NCBI RefSeq assembly: GCF_000002985.6 | Contig: NC_003281.10 | Coordinates: forward strand, 12,400,001 to 12,464,000 | DNA: 64,000 nt | Origin: Caenorhabditis elegans | Taxonomy: Eukaryota > Nematoda > Chromadorea > Rhabditida > Rhabditidae | Direction: 5' to 3' | Shown: positions 23,046 through 34,410 of the stretch, piece after piece | Layout of the letters: every line of letters starts with the position of its first letter | Position numbering within the stretch: position 1 is the stretch's first letter | The notes under the pieces: generated by a model | What the model was told of the DNA's origin: nothing | Database searches by the model: none | Seen by the model: only the letters and a program-made list of their open reading frames with translations | Made by a program: the position numbers and the translations under genes

Positions 23046-23272
23046 CAGAACTTTCCGAATTCTTTAAACTTTTCAGACAAATCAAGCTCTAGGCAATAGC
23101 CCTGGGGGAAAGGCCTACATAATAGTGGAAATAAACCCAAATTCACGTGGTGTCAGGGGCAGTCCCATAACGGTATGATCTACAAAAAATGCGGGAATTT
23201 TTCGAAAACTCTGTATCTCAATTTCCGCATTTATTTTAGATCATGCCGTTATGGGACAGTCTGACACCACCA

Positions 23273-24064
23273 CTGCAACTTTTTCCTCACGAGGGACGAG
23301 GAAAAGTGGTTTCTAGGCCATGGCCGAGGGGCCGACAAGTTTCAGCGGCCATTTATCTTGCTTTGTTTTCCGCCTGTTTTCTTTTGTTTTTCACAGCTTT
23401 TTCCCGTTTTTTCTTATTAAAACTGATGAATAAATACTTTTTGCAGATGCTAAAACAATTTCCAAGTAAAAAAATTATGTATTCAGTGGGCAAGCAGCGG
23501 TGAAAGTGGTCAATGCAATATGATGGATTACGGGAATACAAAACCTATACTTTTTCTGAAACATGATACATATGATGCTTAGATGCTGAAATTACCTGAT
23601 TTTCATAACGAGACCGCTGAAAAAGTTTTGAGGTTTTCAAAATTCAACTTTTTGTGCGAAAATCTCGACTTTTTCACCAAAAAAGTTGAATTTTGGAAAC
23701 CTCAAAACTTTTTCAGCGGTCTCGTTATGAAAATCAGGTAGTCTCAGCATTTAAGCAGCATATGTATCATGTTTCAGAAAAATTTAAGGATTTGTATTCC
23801 CGTAATCCATCATATTACAATGCCCACTTTCACCGCTGCTTGCCCACTGAATACATGATTTTTTTTACTTGGAAATTGTTTTAGCATCTGCAAAAATATT
23901 TATTTATCAGTTTTATTAAGAAAAAACGAAAAAAAAATCGATGAAAAACGAAAGAAAACAGGCGGAAAACAAAGCAAGATAAATGGCCGCTGAAACTTGT
24001 CGGCCCCTCGGCCATGGCCTAGAAACCACTTTTCCTCGTCCCTCGTGAGGAAAAAGTTGCAGTG
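23273..24064. repeat. Element D, second copy
   Basis: 792 bp, near-identical to 15833-16622 over its length, both arms intact. A short element C copy (23.145-23.272 kb) abuts its left end. High identity suggests recent activity or conversion. Confidence 0.92.
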
Positions 24065-24512
24065 AACACGTGCAAAATGACAACAAGATGGAAGAAAAAT
24101 TAAATTGAAAATCGTATTCATTTTGAAACAAAAAAGTCTATTCTGGGTTCAAAAAGAAATCGAAACGAAAAAATTTCGCAACAAGAATCATAGTTTGTTC
24201 TCTTCGCCTTGAAATACACTCTCACATACAGGTGACGCAGAGGTAAACTGTGATCGGAAGGAATGATGGTAACCTGACTATATTGTGTGTCTGTGTCTCT
24301 TCTCTTTTTTTTTTTGTCTGCCTGTATATATTTACACAGCGCCAATAGACCCAGATCGAGGAGAGAAATCGTTGTTTTGAGAAGGTTTTTTAACATTCGA
24401 AAATATTAGGAATCGCTGTGAAAACTGAGGAATTTTCCTGCAAAATAGGAGTATTTTATTTGAGAAATTGATTTGCGGAAGATCTCTAAAAGTTACATAA
24501 AATTGAAAGTTT

Positions 24513-25800
24513 TGTGGGGAAATTGTTTTAAAACACGCCTATGGTAATACGAGAACATAAAATTCTGAGAATGCGTATTACACAACATATTCGACGCGCA
24601 AAATATAACTATATCTCGTAGCGAAAACTACAGTAATCCTTAAATGACTACTGTAGCGATTGTGTCGATTTACGGGCTCGATTCTCGGAAAAAAAAATCA
24701 TTTTTCAAATTTTGACAGCGATATTCAATTTTTCTTCGTTTTTTCGTATTTCTCAGTCATTTTTGTGCTTATTTTTAATATTTTATTCATTAATAAATTA
24801 ATTTAATTGAAAAACGTCCAGACGTATTTTTACATTTCCCGTCTATTTCCGTAATAGGCGGTTAATAACGTAGAAATACGTCTGTATGAGTTTACTCATC
24901 AAAATGACACGAATATTGGACGTTTTTAAATCAAATTAATTTATTAATAGGTAAAATATTAAAAAATAAACACAAAAATGACAAAGGAATAGGAAAACAC
25001 GAAGAGAAATTGAGTATCGCTGTCAAAATTCGAAAAACGTGGATTTTTCCAAGAATCGAGCCCGTAAATCGACACATTCGCTACAGTAGTCATTTAAGGA
25101 TTATTGTAGTTTTCGCTACGAGATACTTTGCGCGCCAAATATGTTGTGAAATACGCATTCTCAGAATTTTATGTTCCCGTAATACCACAATGACCGAATA
25201 TCATAATAAAAAAATTCAAAAACAATTTCTAGATTTTATATGATTTTTTGAAAATTGAAAAAATCTCAGTTTTCACCTAATTATATTTGAATTACCGCCA
25301 ATTGAACTCGTTCGTTGGAGCGCGCTTGCATTATTTTCATTAATTAATTTTATTAATTTTCATTATTTCACTGATTTTCTTCATTTTTGAGGTTTTTTTT
25401 ATCGGGAAATGAAAGAAATATACAAGAAAAATGCAAAATGTTTATTAAAAACTGAAATTAGTATTTCTCGGAGTTTTAGGCATTTTCAGTTACTTTTTAA
25501 TAAAGATTTTGCATTTTTCTTGTATATTTCTTTCATTTTCCGATTAAAAAACCCCAAAAATGAAGAAAATCAGTGAAATAATGAAAATTAATTCAAATAA
25601 CTAATGAAAATAATGCAAGCGCGCTCCAACCAACGAGTTCAATTGGCGGTAATTCAAATATAATTAGGTGAAAACTGAGATTTTTTCAATTTTCAAAAAA
25701 TCATATAACATCTAGACAATTTTTTTGAATTTTTTTATCATGATATTCGGTCATTGTGTCCCCATAGGCATGTTTTAAAGCAATTTCCACCTTTAAATAA
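24513..25800. repeat. Element B interrupted by element A
   Basis: Left fragment 24513-24546 and right fragment 25183-25800 are continuous with each other when compared with the intact B copies; element A (24547-25182) sits between, flanked by TA on both sides. Confidence 0.9.
24547..25182. mobile_element. Element A MITE with TA target-site duplication
   Basis: 636 bp. Terminal inverted repeat begins ATACGAGAACATAAAATTC at the left and TTACGGGAACATAAAATTC (inverse) at the right. Flanking TA at 24545-24546 and 25183-25184 matches the single TA of uninterrupted element B. TA target choice points to mobilisation by a Tc1/mariner-class transposase in trans. No ORF. Confidence 0.85.
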
Positions 25801-26336
25801 AATCGAGAAAAAATGGCGTCAAAAGACATATGTAAAAGCTGTTTCTCTTTGTATATTCACACAGAATATAGCCCGATTTTGGAGGTGAAAAACCGGTTTT
25901 TTTGTATTCTTTACGCCACATAAAGTGATATGGAAGAGAAAATCGACATATTTATGTACTTGGAGTACGAGTACATTGGAGAAAAAGGGTGAACTACTGG
26001 AAAATCTGGGAAATTTCAGAAAAAAATTCCGAAAAATCTTTTTTGCTGAAAAAAAAATTTGTTCGAAATTTGGGAAATACTGGAAAATTTTCATCAAAAT
26101 TAAAGCGATTTTTAACGTTTTTGCTTGGGAGATACTATTTGTAATTTTAATGTTTGGTGAGGACAACAGAAATGACCTTCAGCGTACGGAAAACGATTAA
26201 AAGACACATTTGAATCGAAAATAGCGTGAAAAACATGAAAATATCGGAAAAATAGCTTTAAAATTGGATTTGAAAGCAAAAAATGTATCAAAAATCGAGA
26301 AAAATGCTTGAAAAAGTTGAAAAACTCAAACAAAAA

Positions 26337-26880
26337 ATCAAAAAAGGTTTTTTTAAAAATCTGTGAGTATCGCAACGAAAGCACAACTTGAGGCATGCGC
26401 CTTTAAACCAACCGTAACCAAATTCGGAGGCAAAAAAAGATTTCTCGCTGTTTTTTCAGTTTTAAAATCACTTTTCACGTTTCTTTTCGCAGTAATTCGT
26501 TTGCAAAACATCTGAAAAAATTTTATTTTATAAGAAATTATATAAAAATCGCTATAAATTGAGTTTTTGCCCCCAAATTCAGCACGGAGCACTTCTCAAT
26601 TAAATATAATTTTATTTTTTAACATTGAAAGCTTTCATAAAATTGAGCTTTGTTTGTAAATAATCAGTGAAAAAACACAGAAATCTTCAAAAAATAAAGA
26701 AAAAGTTTTTAAAAATCTGTGAGTCCCGCAACGAAAATAAAACTTTAGGCATGCGCCTTTAAACCAACCGTAACCAAATTCGGCGGCAAAAATGGATTTC
26801 TCGCCGTTTTTTCAGTTTTACAATCACTTTTTAGGTTTCTTTTTGCAGTATTTCGTTTCCCAAACAATTAAAAATCAAAT
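26337..26880. repeat. Direct duplication in the pie-1 5' flank
   Basis: A segment at about 26.34-26.53 kb ('AAAATCTGTGAGTATCGCAA', 'AGGCATGCGCCTTTAAACCA', 'TTTCTCGCTGTTTTTTCAGT') recurs at about 26.70-26.88 kb with about 90% identity by eye. The second copy ends at the pie-1 start; the first contains an equivalent pyrimidine tract and TTTTTTCAG. Confidence 0.85.
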
Positions 26881-26892
26881 TTTCTTTTCCAG

Positions 26893-29087
26893 ATGGCTCA
26901 AACAAAGCCGATTGCCGAGCAAATGGCTGCACTCAACAACTCAGATGACACGTCGTTCGCTGCCGATCGATCGAACAGTCTTCTGAATGCGACGTGCCCG
27001 GCGAGAATTCAAAATTCAGTAGATCAACGGAAAATCAATCGATCATTCAATGATTCGCTGTCGTCCGGATATAGTGGAAAATGGCTTCGTCCAAAGCGTG
27101 AAGCGCTCAAGATCACTCCATTGGCTCAGATTGACGAGGCGCCGGCAACTAAAAGACATAGCTCGGCGAAGGATAAGGTTTTGATTTAAAAAAAAAACTG
27201 AAAAATATGCAAAATCGATTTTTTTTCCAGCACACAGAATACAAAACGCGACTTTGTGATGCGTTCCGCCGTGAAGGATACTGCCCGTACAACGACAATT
27301 GCACATATGCTCACGGACAAGATGAGCTGAGAGTTCCGGTGTGTCTGAAGCCTGGAAATCTTTGGAAAATTTTTTTTTCAGAGACGCCGCCAAGAGTATT
27401 ATTCCCGAGATCCACCACGTGAGCGCCGTGATTCTCGTTCTAGACGAGACGACGTGGATACAACAATCAATCGATCGAGTTCTTCAGCATCGAAGCATCA
27501 TGATGAGGTGCTGATCGGATGGAAATTCGCTTTTTTGACAAATTTTCGCAGTTTTTTCGCTAAATTTCATTTAAAATATGCTTATTAACACATTATATCA
27601 CTATTTAGACGAATATCTTGTAGAAATGTTGGGTTTTGTTCGAATTTTCTCTACTTTTTGAGTTGCTTCACGAAGAAATTGTGTTCTCTTTCATTGTACA
27701 GAAGAATCTATGTTTTACAAGGGAAAAAAGTAAGATGGTGCAACATTTTCTCGTGAATCGACTCTAAAAGTAGAGAATTATCGAACAAAACCAACATTTC
27801 TACAAGATATTCGCCTAAGTACTGATATTATGTGATAATAAATGAAATTTAGCGAGAAAATACTGCGAAAACGCCTTTTCAGACCCAAAACCGCCTAAAT
27901 TTCTCGAATTTTCAGGGCTAAATCATTTTAAAACTCCAATTTCGCTCAATTTTCCGTGTCGAGACGGTCCGAAGTTGATTTTCTGGAATTATCATCCTTG
28001 TTTTGCATCTTTTAGTAGTTTATCTCAAATTTTTCCCGCCTGCAGACAGATTATGTGAGATAAACTACCAAAATGTGCATTAAATTATGATAATTCCAAA
28101 AAAAGTCAACTTTCGGCCGATGCGGCACGAAAAATTGCCAAAATTCGAGGTTTTTAGCTAAAATTATCAAAACTTTGGACAAAAATCATCCATTGCGCAG
28201 CGAATTTTTGGGGTTATACGTTCAAAATGTTTATTTTAAAATGAAATTTAACGAGAAAATATAATATACTGCGAAAACGGCTTCTCAGACCAAAAATCGC
28301 CCAAAACTCGAATTTTCAGGGCTAAATTGGCTAAAAGTCTTCATTTTTGGCAAGTTCTCCGTGTGGCGACGGAAAAAAAGCCAATTTCTGGCAAAATTGA
28401 AGATTTTCAGCTAAAATTAACCCTGTTTTTCAAAATTTTGAACAAAAATCGTCAATTTCAGCGAATTTTTGAGGTTTTACGTTGCAAAAATCCTTATTTT
28501 TAAGTGAAATTTAGGGAAAATATTACAATATTTTACTTCCAGAATCGGAGACCCAGCAACAACCACGGAAGCTCGAATCGTCGTCAGATTTGTCACAATT
28601 TCGAGAGAGGAAACTGCAGATATGGTCCAAGGTTCTAGGAAATCTGGAATTTTTATTAAAAATAAATAAAATAAATTTTCCTTTCAGATGCCGCTTCATT
28701 CACGTCGAACAAATGCAACATTTCAATGCGAATGCGACGGTTTACGCGCCACCTTCTTCCGATTGTCCGCCGCCGATTGCCTACTACCATCATCATCCAC
28801 AACATCAGCAACAATTCCTGCCATTTCCAATGCCATATTTCTTGGCTCCACCGCCGCAAGCTCAACAAGGAGCTCCTTTTCCAGTGCAATATATTCCACA
28901 GCAACATGATTTGATGAATAGCCAGCCAATGTATGCACCAATGGCACCGACATACTACTATCAACCAATTAATTCGAATGGCATGCCCATGATGGATGTG
29001 ACTATTGATCCGAATGCCACGGGCGGTGCGTTTGAAGTGTTCCCCGATGGATTCTTCTCTCAGCCACCACCAACTATTATTTCCTAA
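26893..29087 (+). CDS. pie-1: PIE-1, CCCH zinc-finger germline determinant
   Basis: Maternal protein segregated to germline blastomeres, where it represses RNA polymerase II transcription and preserves germ fate. Exons: 26893-27177, 27231-27338, 27382-27507, 28543-28631, 28688-29087; 335 aa, the length I recall for PIE-1. Seen: first finger C104-X8-C113-X5-C119-X3-H123; second finger C190-X7-C198-X5-C204-X3-H208; a Pro/Gln/Tyr-rich C-terminal half; and YAPMAPT at 285-291, the known mimic of the polymerase II CTD heptad that blocks P-TEFb. RGKWLRPK-like basic and RS-rich stretches lie between. The ATG directly follows TTTTCCAG, consistent with trans-splicing. The 1 kb third intron (27508-28542) is far larger than the others and holds palindromes. 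Confidence 0.98.
27560..27845. repeat. Hairpin in pie-1 intron 3
   Basis: 'TAGACGAATATCTTGTAGAAATGTTGGGTTTTGTTCGA' is mirrored by 'TCGAACAAAACCAACATTTCTACAAGATATTCGCCTA', with TCTCTACTTTT / AAAAGTAGAGA inside. The intron continues with palindrome H-type sequence (27.96-28.17 kb). Confidence 0.82.
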
Positions 29088-29294
29088 TTTTGCCGTATTT
29101 TCCATATTTTGTTTTGTATATTTATCCACTCACCCCCTCTCTTTGTCCTGTGAATGAACTTGTGCCAAAAAAGCCAAAAATAATTTACTTTTTTTAAAGA
29201 CATATTAAAACTTGAAAACTTGGAACAATACGGTGCGAAAGCGAAACAGAGACAGAAAAATGAACAAAGAGATCCGTGAAAAGTGAACGATGAT

Positions 29295-29614
29295 TTAGGC
29301 TTCTTGTTGGGCGGCGTGGATGAGAGTGATGTTGTCTCCTTTGAGAAGAATTCTGCCGATCTTGTTGCGTCCCTTCGTCTTCATGTTCACCTCCTCGGCT
29401 TCGTCGAACACGACATTCATGAACTCGTCGAATCCGATGATGTAGCCCTCGAGACGGTGGGTGACATCCTCGTACAACCAGATTTGGACCCGAGTGCGGT
29501 TTTGGAGATATCTGAAATTTGGGAAATTGTTTTCTACTGATTAGTGAAAAAATATTACCTGAAGATGAGGTTCACAGGCTGAACCATCACTTTGTTGAGC
29601 TTTCTCGTCGACAT
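29295..29614 (-). CDS. snr-6: Small nuclear ribonucleoprotein SmE
   Basis: Core Sm-ring subunit of spliceosomal (and SL) snRNPs. Two exons, 29614-29559 and 29511-29295, joined in phase 2, give 90 aa, the family length. Sm1 is seen in [19 protein letters not shown] and Sm2 in [13 protein letters not shown]; the N-terminus is [20 protein letters not shown]. It is tail-to-tail with pie-1 (207 bp between stop codons) and head-to-head with lipase A. Confidence 0.97.
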
Positions 29615-30519
29615 TTTTGCGGGATGATCTGTAAAAATCAATATATTTTTTGAAAGACACAAATTTTTAAGATAAATATCAAGAAAACTCGATTTTAGCA
29701 GCTATTTAAGCTCAAAAACTACAATTTATGGCTTTAAAACATAATTTTTCACATTTTACATAAATTTCAACGAAAAAAAATGCCAAAAAACTTCAAATTT
29801 GAGCAGAAATCGGCTATTTTCTCGACAAAAATAATTTCGAAAATTCGTTCAAAAAAGATGAGTACGCAAGCACCGTGACGCACAGTTGCGGACTTTGTAA
29901 ACCGTACCCCTGCATAAAAAGGCGGAATTTTGAATTTAATAAAATGCAGTTTAGAACAAAGAAAAGCACGGAGAGAATTGTGATAACTAATTATTTGTAT
30001 TTAATTTTAAATACTACATAAAACTGAAGATTGGAACGAGTTAAAGCTGGTATTTGCGGTTTATAGCCCCAAAAGTTAAGGCTTGTTAGGCAATTATCGA
30101 TAAAAACAACGAGAAATTCGTGAAATCGGCAAAAATTTATAGAAAACGTTTGAATTAAATTAAATTTACGCTTTTGCCGCCAACACCTATCGAGACCCTA
30201 GTTATAGGGGCGGAGCGTCATGGGAGCGCGCTTGCAACTCGATTTCAAAAAGTTTCGCTGTTTGTACAACATTCTCAGTTGTTCTTAATCAGTTAAATAA
30301 GTTTCAAAATTTTCAAAATCATAAAACACAGTTAATGCTAAATTAAAGTCTAAAAAATCAGGTGATAAGGGGTTTGGACGACCAAAAAGCGACCTTCGCT
30401 CGAAAATTGATAAACTAACTACACTTTTTCCGGAAAAATGATGGAAAAATCCTGATTTTCTTCGTTGAATCAATTTTTGTTTCATTTTTAACACTTTCAC
30501 ATGAAATATTTCAGTTAAA
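29615..30519. other. Divergent snr-6 / lipase A intergenic region
   Basis: About 900 bp between two start codons on opposite strands. I see no ORF or RNA gene. It contains a GC-richer block around 29.88-29.94 kb and the widespread 'TCTCG.GAGACCC / GGAGCGCGCTTGCA' type repeat sequence near 30.18-30.24 kb. A TTTCAG at 30509-30514 just upstream of the lipase ATG is a likely splice-leader acceptor. Confidence 0.5.
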
Positions 30520-33500
30520 ATGCTCAAGCTAATTGGGTTTCTTATAATTTTGGGTCTCGCAACGGCCGACAAGTGCTCAGATTGTTTGGCTCAGGGGAAA
30601 CAGTGAGTTGGAAGCTTACAATTCTGAGAATTCGTATTGCGCAGCTTATTTGACGCGCAAAATATGAAATATCACGTAGCGAAAACTACAGTAATTCTTT
30701 AAATAAGACTACTGTAGTGCCTATGTCGATTTACTGCCTCAACTTTCTTAATCAAGCTCGTAAATCGACACCAGCTCTACAGTAGTCATAGTTTTCGCTA
30801 CGAGATATTTTGCGCGTCAAATATGGTGTGCAATACGCATTTTCAGAATTTTATGTTCTCGTAATATACCTTTTTTCAGCTGGTGTGTTACTGTAAATGC
30901 ATGTGGATTTACGCCATGTGTCACTACAATTACAGTGAGTTTTTTTGAAGAAAAAAAAATTACCCATTTGATCGCCAATTCCATTTTTCAAAAATCAATA
31001 AAAAAAAAAAATTTCGGCGATCAGAAACGTTACAGAAAGCCCTAAACTGCCCGGAACTACCAGATAAAGCCCACGCTTACGATGATTCATTTATGAGGAA
31101 TAAGGTATTGATCACACATTCTGCTGCCTACAATATGGACCCACAAAAGTGTTTTACGTAGGTTCACCTTCTAGATAAACCTTAAAAATCGATACTTTCA
31201 GTAGTAAAATGCCTTCGATGAAAGTTTCCAAAACAGTTAATGTCAATTGTGATAGATATGGGCCAAGTGAGTTGTTTTATTAGCCCACGGATTTCTGGCT
31301 TCCCTCATAAATTGAAAAGGAAGAGATTGCCGAACTAGACCATTTTGGCTCGGCGCGTTGCGTGTCACGTCGCGGCTCGATTGTAAAACTAAATGTATTG
31401 GTCCGTGTGGAGTACACGACTTTCCCTTTCCGGCAGGCGATTGTCAATGGAGCGCGAAAAATTCAATGAGGAAGGCCAGAACCCCGTGTCTGTAGTTTTC
31501 TCAAAAAGTGGCAAAAACTCAATAATTGCCAATTTTTGACTGCCAATAAAAATTTCACTAAATTTATTAAATTTATTTTAAGTTTTATTGAAATTTTTTT
31601 AAAATTTCCCCACTGGCGCTAAAAAATCCAATTTTCAGAAGCAATGTGCTTCAGCTTCACGGCCATAGATACTGTCCAAAAAGTGATTGCAATGACGTTT
31701 AGAGGGACAGAAGGAGCAGCTCAATTGTCTGAAGAAATTTTGGATTTCTTCCAGTAAGTTCGGGAAATGGCAATTTAAAGTTTAATTGGATTTTTGTATT
31801 TTTTCTTCTCACGACTACAGTTTTGCACATTTTTATGTTATAAAAAACCAAAAAAAAATTTTTTTGCCTTTTTTCTCAGCTTACCACAAAACAATTTCGA
31901 CCAAAAATAAATTGAAAAAATTAAAAAATTTTTTGCACGGTTTTCGGACTCAAAAAAAGCTGAATGTTCCTGGAACTATTTGTAAAATTCAAAATTCAAA
32001 ATTTTCACGAATTCTCTAAAAGGTTCCAGCAAATTCCACAACTTTCTTGAATTTTTCAAAAAAGTTCTTGAGCATTCAACAATTATTTTTGGAATTTTCC
32101 AAAGGTTACAGGACGTTCCAATTTTTCAAAAAAATTTCTCGCAAAAAATGTTTTCTCAGAAAATTTGAATTTCCCTCCACATAAAAGATTGTTCTCAAAA
32201 AATTTGCAAACACACATTTTCAGCGGAAAAAAGGCGTTCTTCGACTCTGGAAGTGTATTCGAATATTTCTACGATGCCTTCCTATTCCAATGGAATGGAG
32301 GTCTTCAACAAGATCTTCGAAAACTCAAATACCAATACCCTGACTATGAAATCTGGGTTACTGGACACTCGATGGGTGGTGCCATCGCCTCAATCGCAGC
32401 TTCTTATATTGTGAAAATCGGGATTTTCACCCCGGATAAAATCAAATTAGTGACACTGGGACAGCCAAGAACCGGAGATTATGCGTTTGCCACGTGGCAC
32501 GACGCAACGTTCCCGTATTCATTCCGTATTGTTCATCATAGAGATATTGCTGCACATATTCCACCAATGGAGGGACAGGACGAGCTTTTCCATCATAGAA
32601 CTGAAGTTTGGTTAGTGGTTTTGAATTGGTGGTGACCAGGGATGTCGCCAAAAAAATGTTGGACATAATTAAATTCTCCAATCTTCTGAATTTTTTTCCC
32701 TCTCCCAACACAGCGGTTTTTGCTACGTGGCCTAGAAAAAAACATAAACTCTGCCAATGATATATCATAAATTGAAATGGAAGAGTTTGCCGAACTAGGC
32801 CATATCTGGGGTAGATTTACGGCGCGTTGCGTGTCGCGTCGCGGCTCGATTTTAGTTGTAAAATTAAATGTATTTGTCCGTGTGGAGTACACGACTTTCC
32901 CTGTCCGGCAGACGATAGCCAATAGAGCGCAAAAACTGCAATTAGGATGGCCAGAAGCCCGTGACAGAGCGGTTTTCGCTACGTGGCCTAAAAAAAGCAT
33001 AAACTCGGTCAATTTTTTATCTTTGATGTTCCACGGCGGATGTTTCTGAAACTTGATGAGAATGGTTCTATCGTGGAGATTTATGAGCAACTGCTCCGTA
33101 TCCATGTTATGATGGTGGCCGAGTTTTTCATATTTCACGGCCAAGTAGTAAAAGCCGCTATGTGCCAACTAAAAAACCAAAAAACCAAAAAACCAAAAAA
33201 CCAAAAAACCAAAAAACCAAAATAGCCAAAAAAAAAAATCTAAAAACCCAACACGCGGTTCTGGTCTTTCTCATTGAATTTCTCGCGCTCCATTGACAAT
33301 CGCCTGCCGGACAACGCGTGGGAAAGTCGTGTACTCCACACGGACAAATGCATTTAGTTTTACCATCAAGCCGCGACGCGACACGCAACGCGCCGCAAAT
33401 CTACCCCAGATATGGCCGAGCCAAAATGGCCTAGTTCGGCAAACTCTTCCATTTCAATTTATGAGGGAAGCCAGAGTTCCGTGCACCCAATTTTTCCAAA

Positions 33501-33761
33501 AAAACCAAAAAAAATCCATTTTTTTCAACAAAAAAAACCAAAAAAATATATTTTTGCCAAAAAAAAACCAACTTGATCTACTCTAAATTCTGTATTTTCT
33601 ACAGGTACAACAACAACATGACAATTGGTCAACCCTACCAATTGTGCGCAGAAGCTGATGGCCTCTACTGTAGCAACCGTAACCTCGACTACAGTGGTGA
33701 AGATCATGTCTGGTACTTTGGAATCAATTTTGTGGAATGGGGACAAGCCGGATGTCCATAA
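30520..33761 (+). CDS. Secreted class 3 lipase (lipase A)
   Basis: Predicted triacylglycerol-lipase-fold hydrolase (alpha/beta hydrolase, fungal lipase class 3). Exons: 30520-30602, 30880-30934, 31036-31157, 31202-31266, 31639-31753, 32224-32610, 33605-33761; 327 aa with consistent phases. An N-terminal signal peptide (MLKLIGFLIILGLATA) is followed by a Cys-rich segment (CSDC, WCVTVNACGFTPC). The nucleophile Ser196 lies in GHSMGG; likely Asp is in GQPRTGDY and His in HHRDIAAHIPP. The conserved tail contains CAEADGLYCSN. It is the paralogue of lipase B (42674-46101) with nearly identical exon sizes, but its exons 4 and 5 (65+115 nt) correspond to one 180-nt exon there. Introns carry three copies of MITE F. 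Substrate cannot be told from sequence. Confidence 0.93.
30623..30868. repeat. Element A copy in lipase A intron 1
   Basis: About 246 bp between lipase A exons 1 and 2; both arms present (TTTGACGCGCAAAATATGAA and inverse). It makes up nearly all of the intron. Confidence 0.87.
31286..31488. mobile_element. Element F MITE in the lipase A-specific intron
   Basis: Ends 'CACGGATTTCTGGCTTCCCTCA' and 'GAGGAAGGCCAGAACCCCGTG' are inverted repeats. Internal 'GGCGCGTTGCGTGTCACGTCG' and 'GTACACGACTTTCCC' recur at 32.76-32.97, 33.25-33.48 (inverted), 43.36-43.57, 45.05-45.25 and 58.65-58.86 (inverted) kb. No ORF. Confidence 0.88.
32700..33483. repeat. Two opposed element F copies in lipase A intron 6
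   Basis: Copies at about 32.76-32.97 kb and, inverted, 33.25-33.48 kb can pair into a long hairpin. 'GCGGTTTTTGCTACGTGGCCTAG' / 'GCGGTTTTCGCTACGTGGCCTAA' flank the first copy. An (AACCAAAA)n microsatellite lies between, at 33.17-33.23 kb. Confidence 0.85.
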
Positions 33762-34410
33762 TTCTCAAATTGTTAATTTCTTGCATTTTATCAAAGATTT
33801 TGAATGCTTAAAAAACATTTTTGAAGTTTGGAAAAAGGAAAAAAAATTCAGAAAAAAGTACAAAATTTGGATTTGACATATATATTCTTCACCGCCAACT
33901 TTATAGTCATATTGACTATATACGCGTACAAAATTTGTTAGTTCTTTTCAGCAGGATTTCACTCATTTTCATCATAACTCACGTCTTCTGGTGTAGAAGA
34001 AATTTTTTATTGCTGTATTAAAATTGAAACGGTCTGAAAACATTGAATTTCACTTTGAAACTTCTTGAAAACTTCTTTTAAAAAAAGTTATGACAGCTCA
34101 AAAATTGTCTAAAATTAGTTAAAAACAATAGTTTTAGGTCATTTTTTGAGCCGTTATAACTTTTTTTGAAAAAGTTTTCAAGAAGTTTCCTTATGGAATT
34201 CGGTGTTTTTAGACAACTTCAAGTCTATTAAAGCAATAAAAACATTCCGACTACACCACTATTCACGAAGAAAAATGAGTATGGTTTCCGTTAATCATTC
34301 ATCAGTTCTGAGGGGTTTTTTCAATATCCGGCGGTGTTCGTTCATTTATGTTTTAGGAGTTTTTTTTTTAGATTTTCACAGCATTTTCGAAGAATTGTGT
34401 TTCCAGATTG
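33762..34410. repeat. Lipase A 3' flank with palindrome G copy
   Basis: After the lipase A stop the sequence is AT-rich. From about 33.90 to 34.26 kb it carries a second, shorter copy of the palindrome at 3.37-3.96 kb: 'GTTATGACAGCTCAAAAA' and its inverted partner 'TTTTTTGAGCCGTTATAAC', ending in 'CCGACTACACCAC'. No gene is evident. Confidence 0.7.

Larger units (their letters stand above)
20722..26892. other. Divergent tat-1 / pie-1 intergenic region
   Basis: About 6.2 kb without a supported gene. It should hold the promoters of both genes. It contains a hairpin (20.80-21.12 kb), a palindrome of family H (22.53-23.05), element C (23.15-23.27), element D (23.27-24.06), element B interrupted by element A (24.51-25.80), and a duplicated segment next to pie-1 (26.34-26.88). 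Comparatively non-repetitive stretches at 21.6-22.0, 24.07-24.40 and 25.80-26.33 kb are the best places to look for control elements. I could not assign specific factor sites. Confidence 0.6.

Noticed and set aside
28656..29129. 157-aa minus-strand ORF opposite pie-1 exon 5
   Set aside because: Antisense shadow of the Pro/Gln-rich PIE-1 C-terminus; no splice or start support.
32442..33168. Minus-strand ORFs opposite lipase A
   Set aside because: They run across lipase A coding exon and MITE F sequence in antisense; codon pattern follows the plus-strand lipase.
34274..34330. Upstream coding exon for the TAZ-like gene starting at the ATG near 34274
   Set aside because: Joining it through the only usable donor gives an immediate stop; the ATG at 34411 right after an acceptor fits better.
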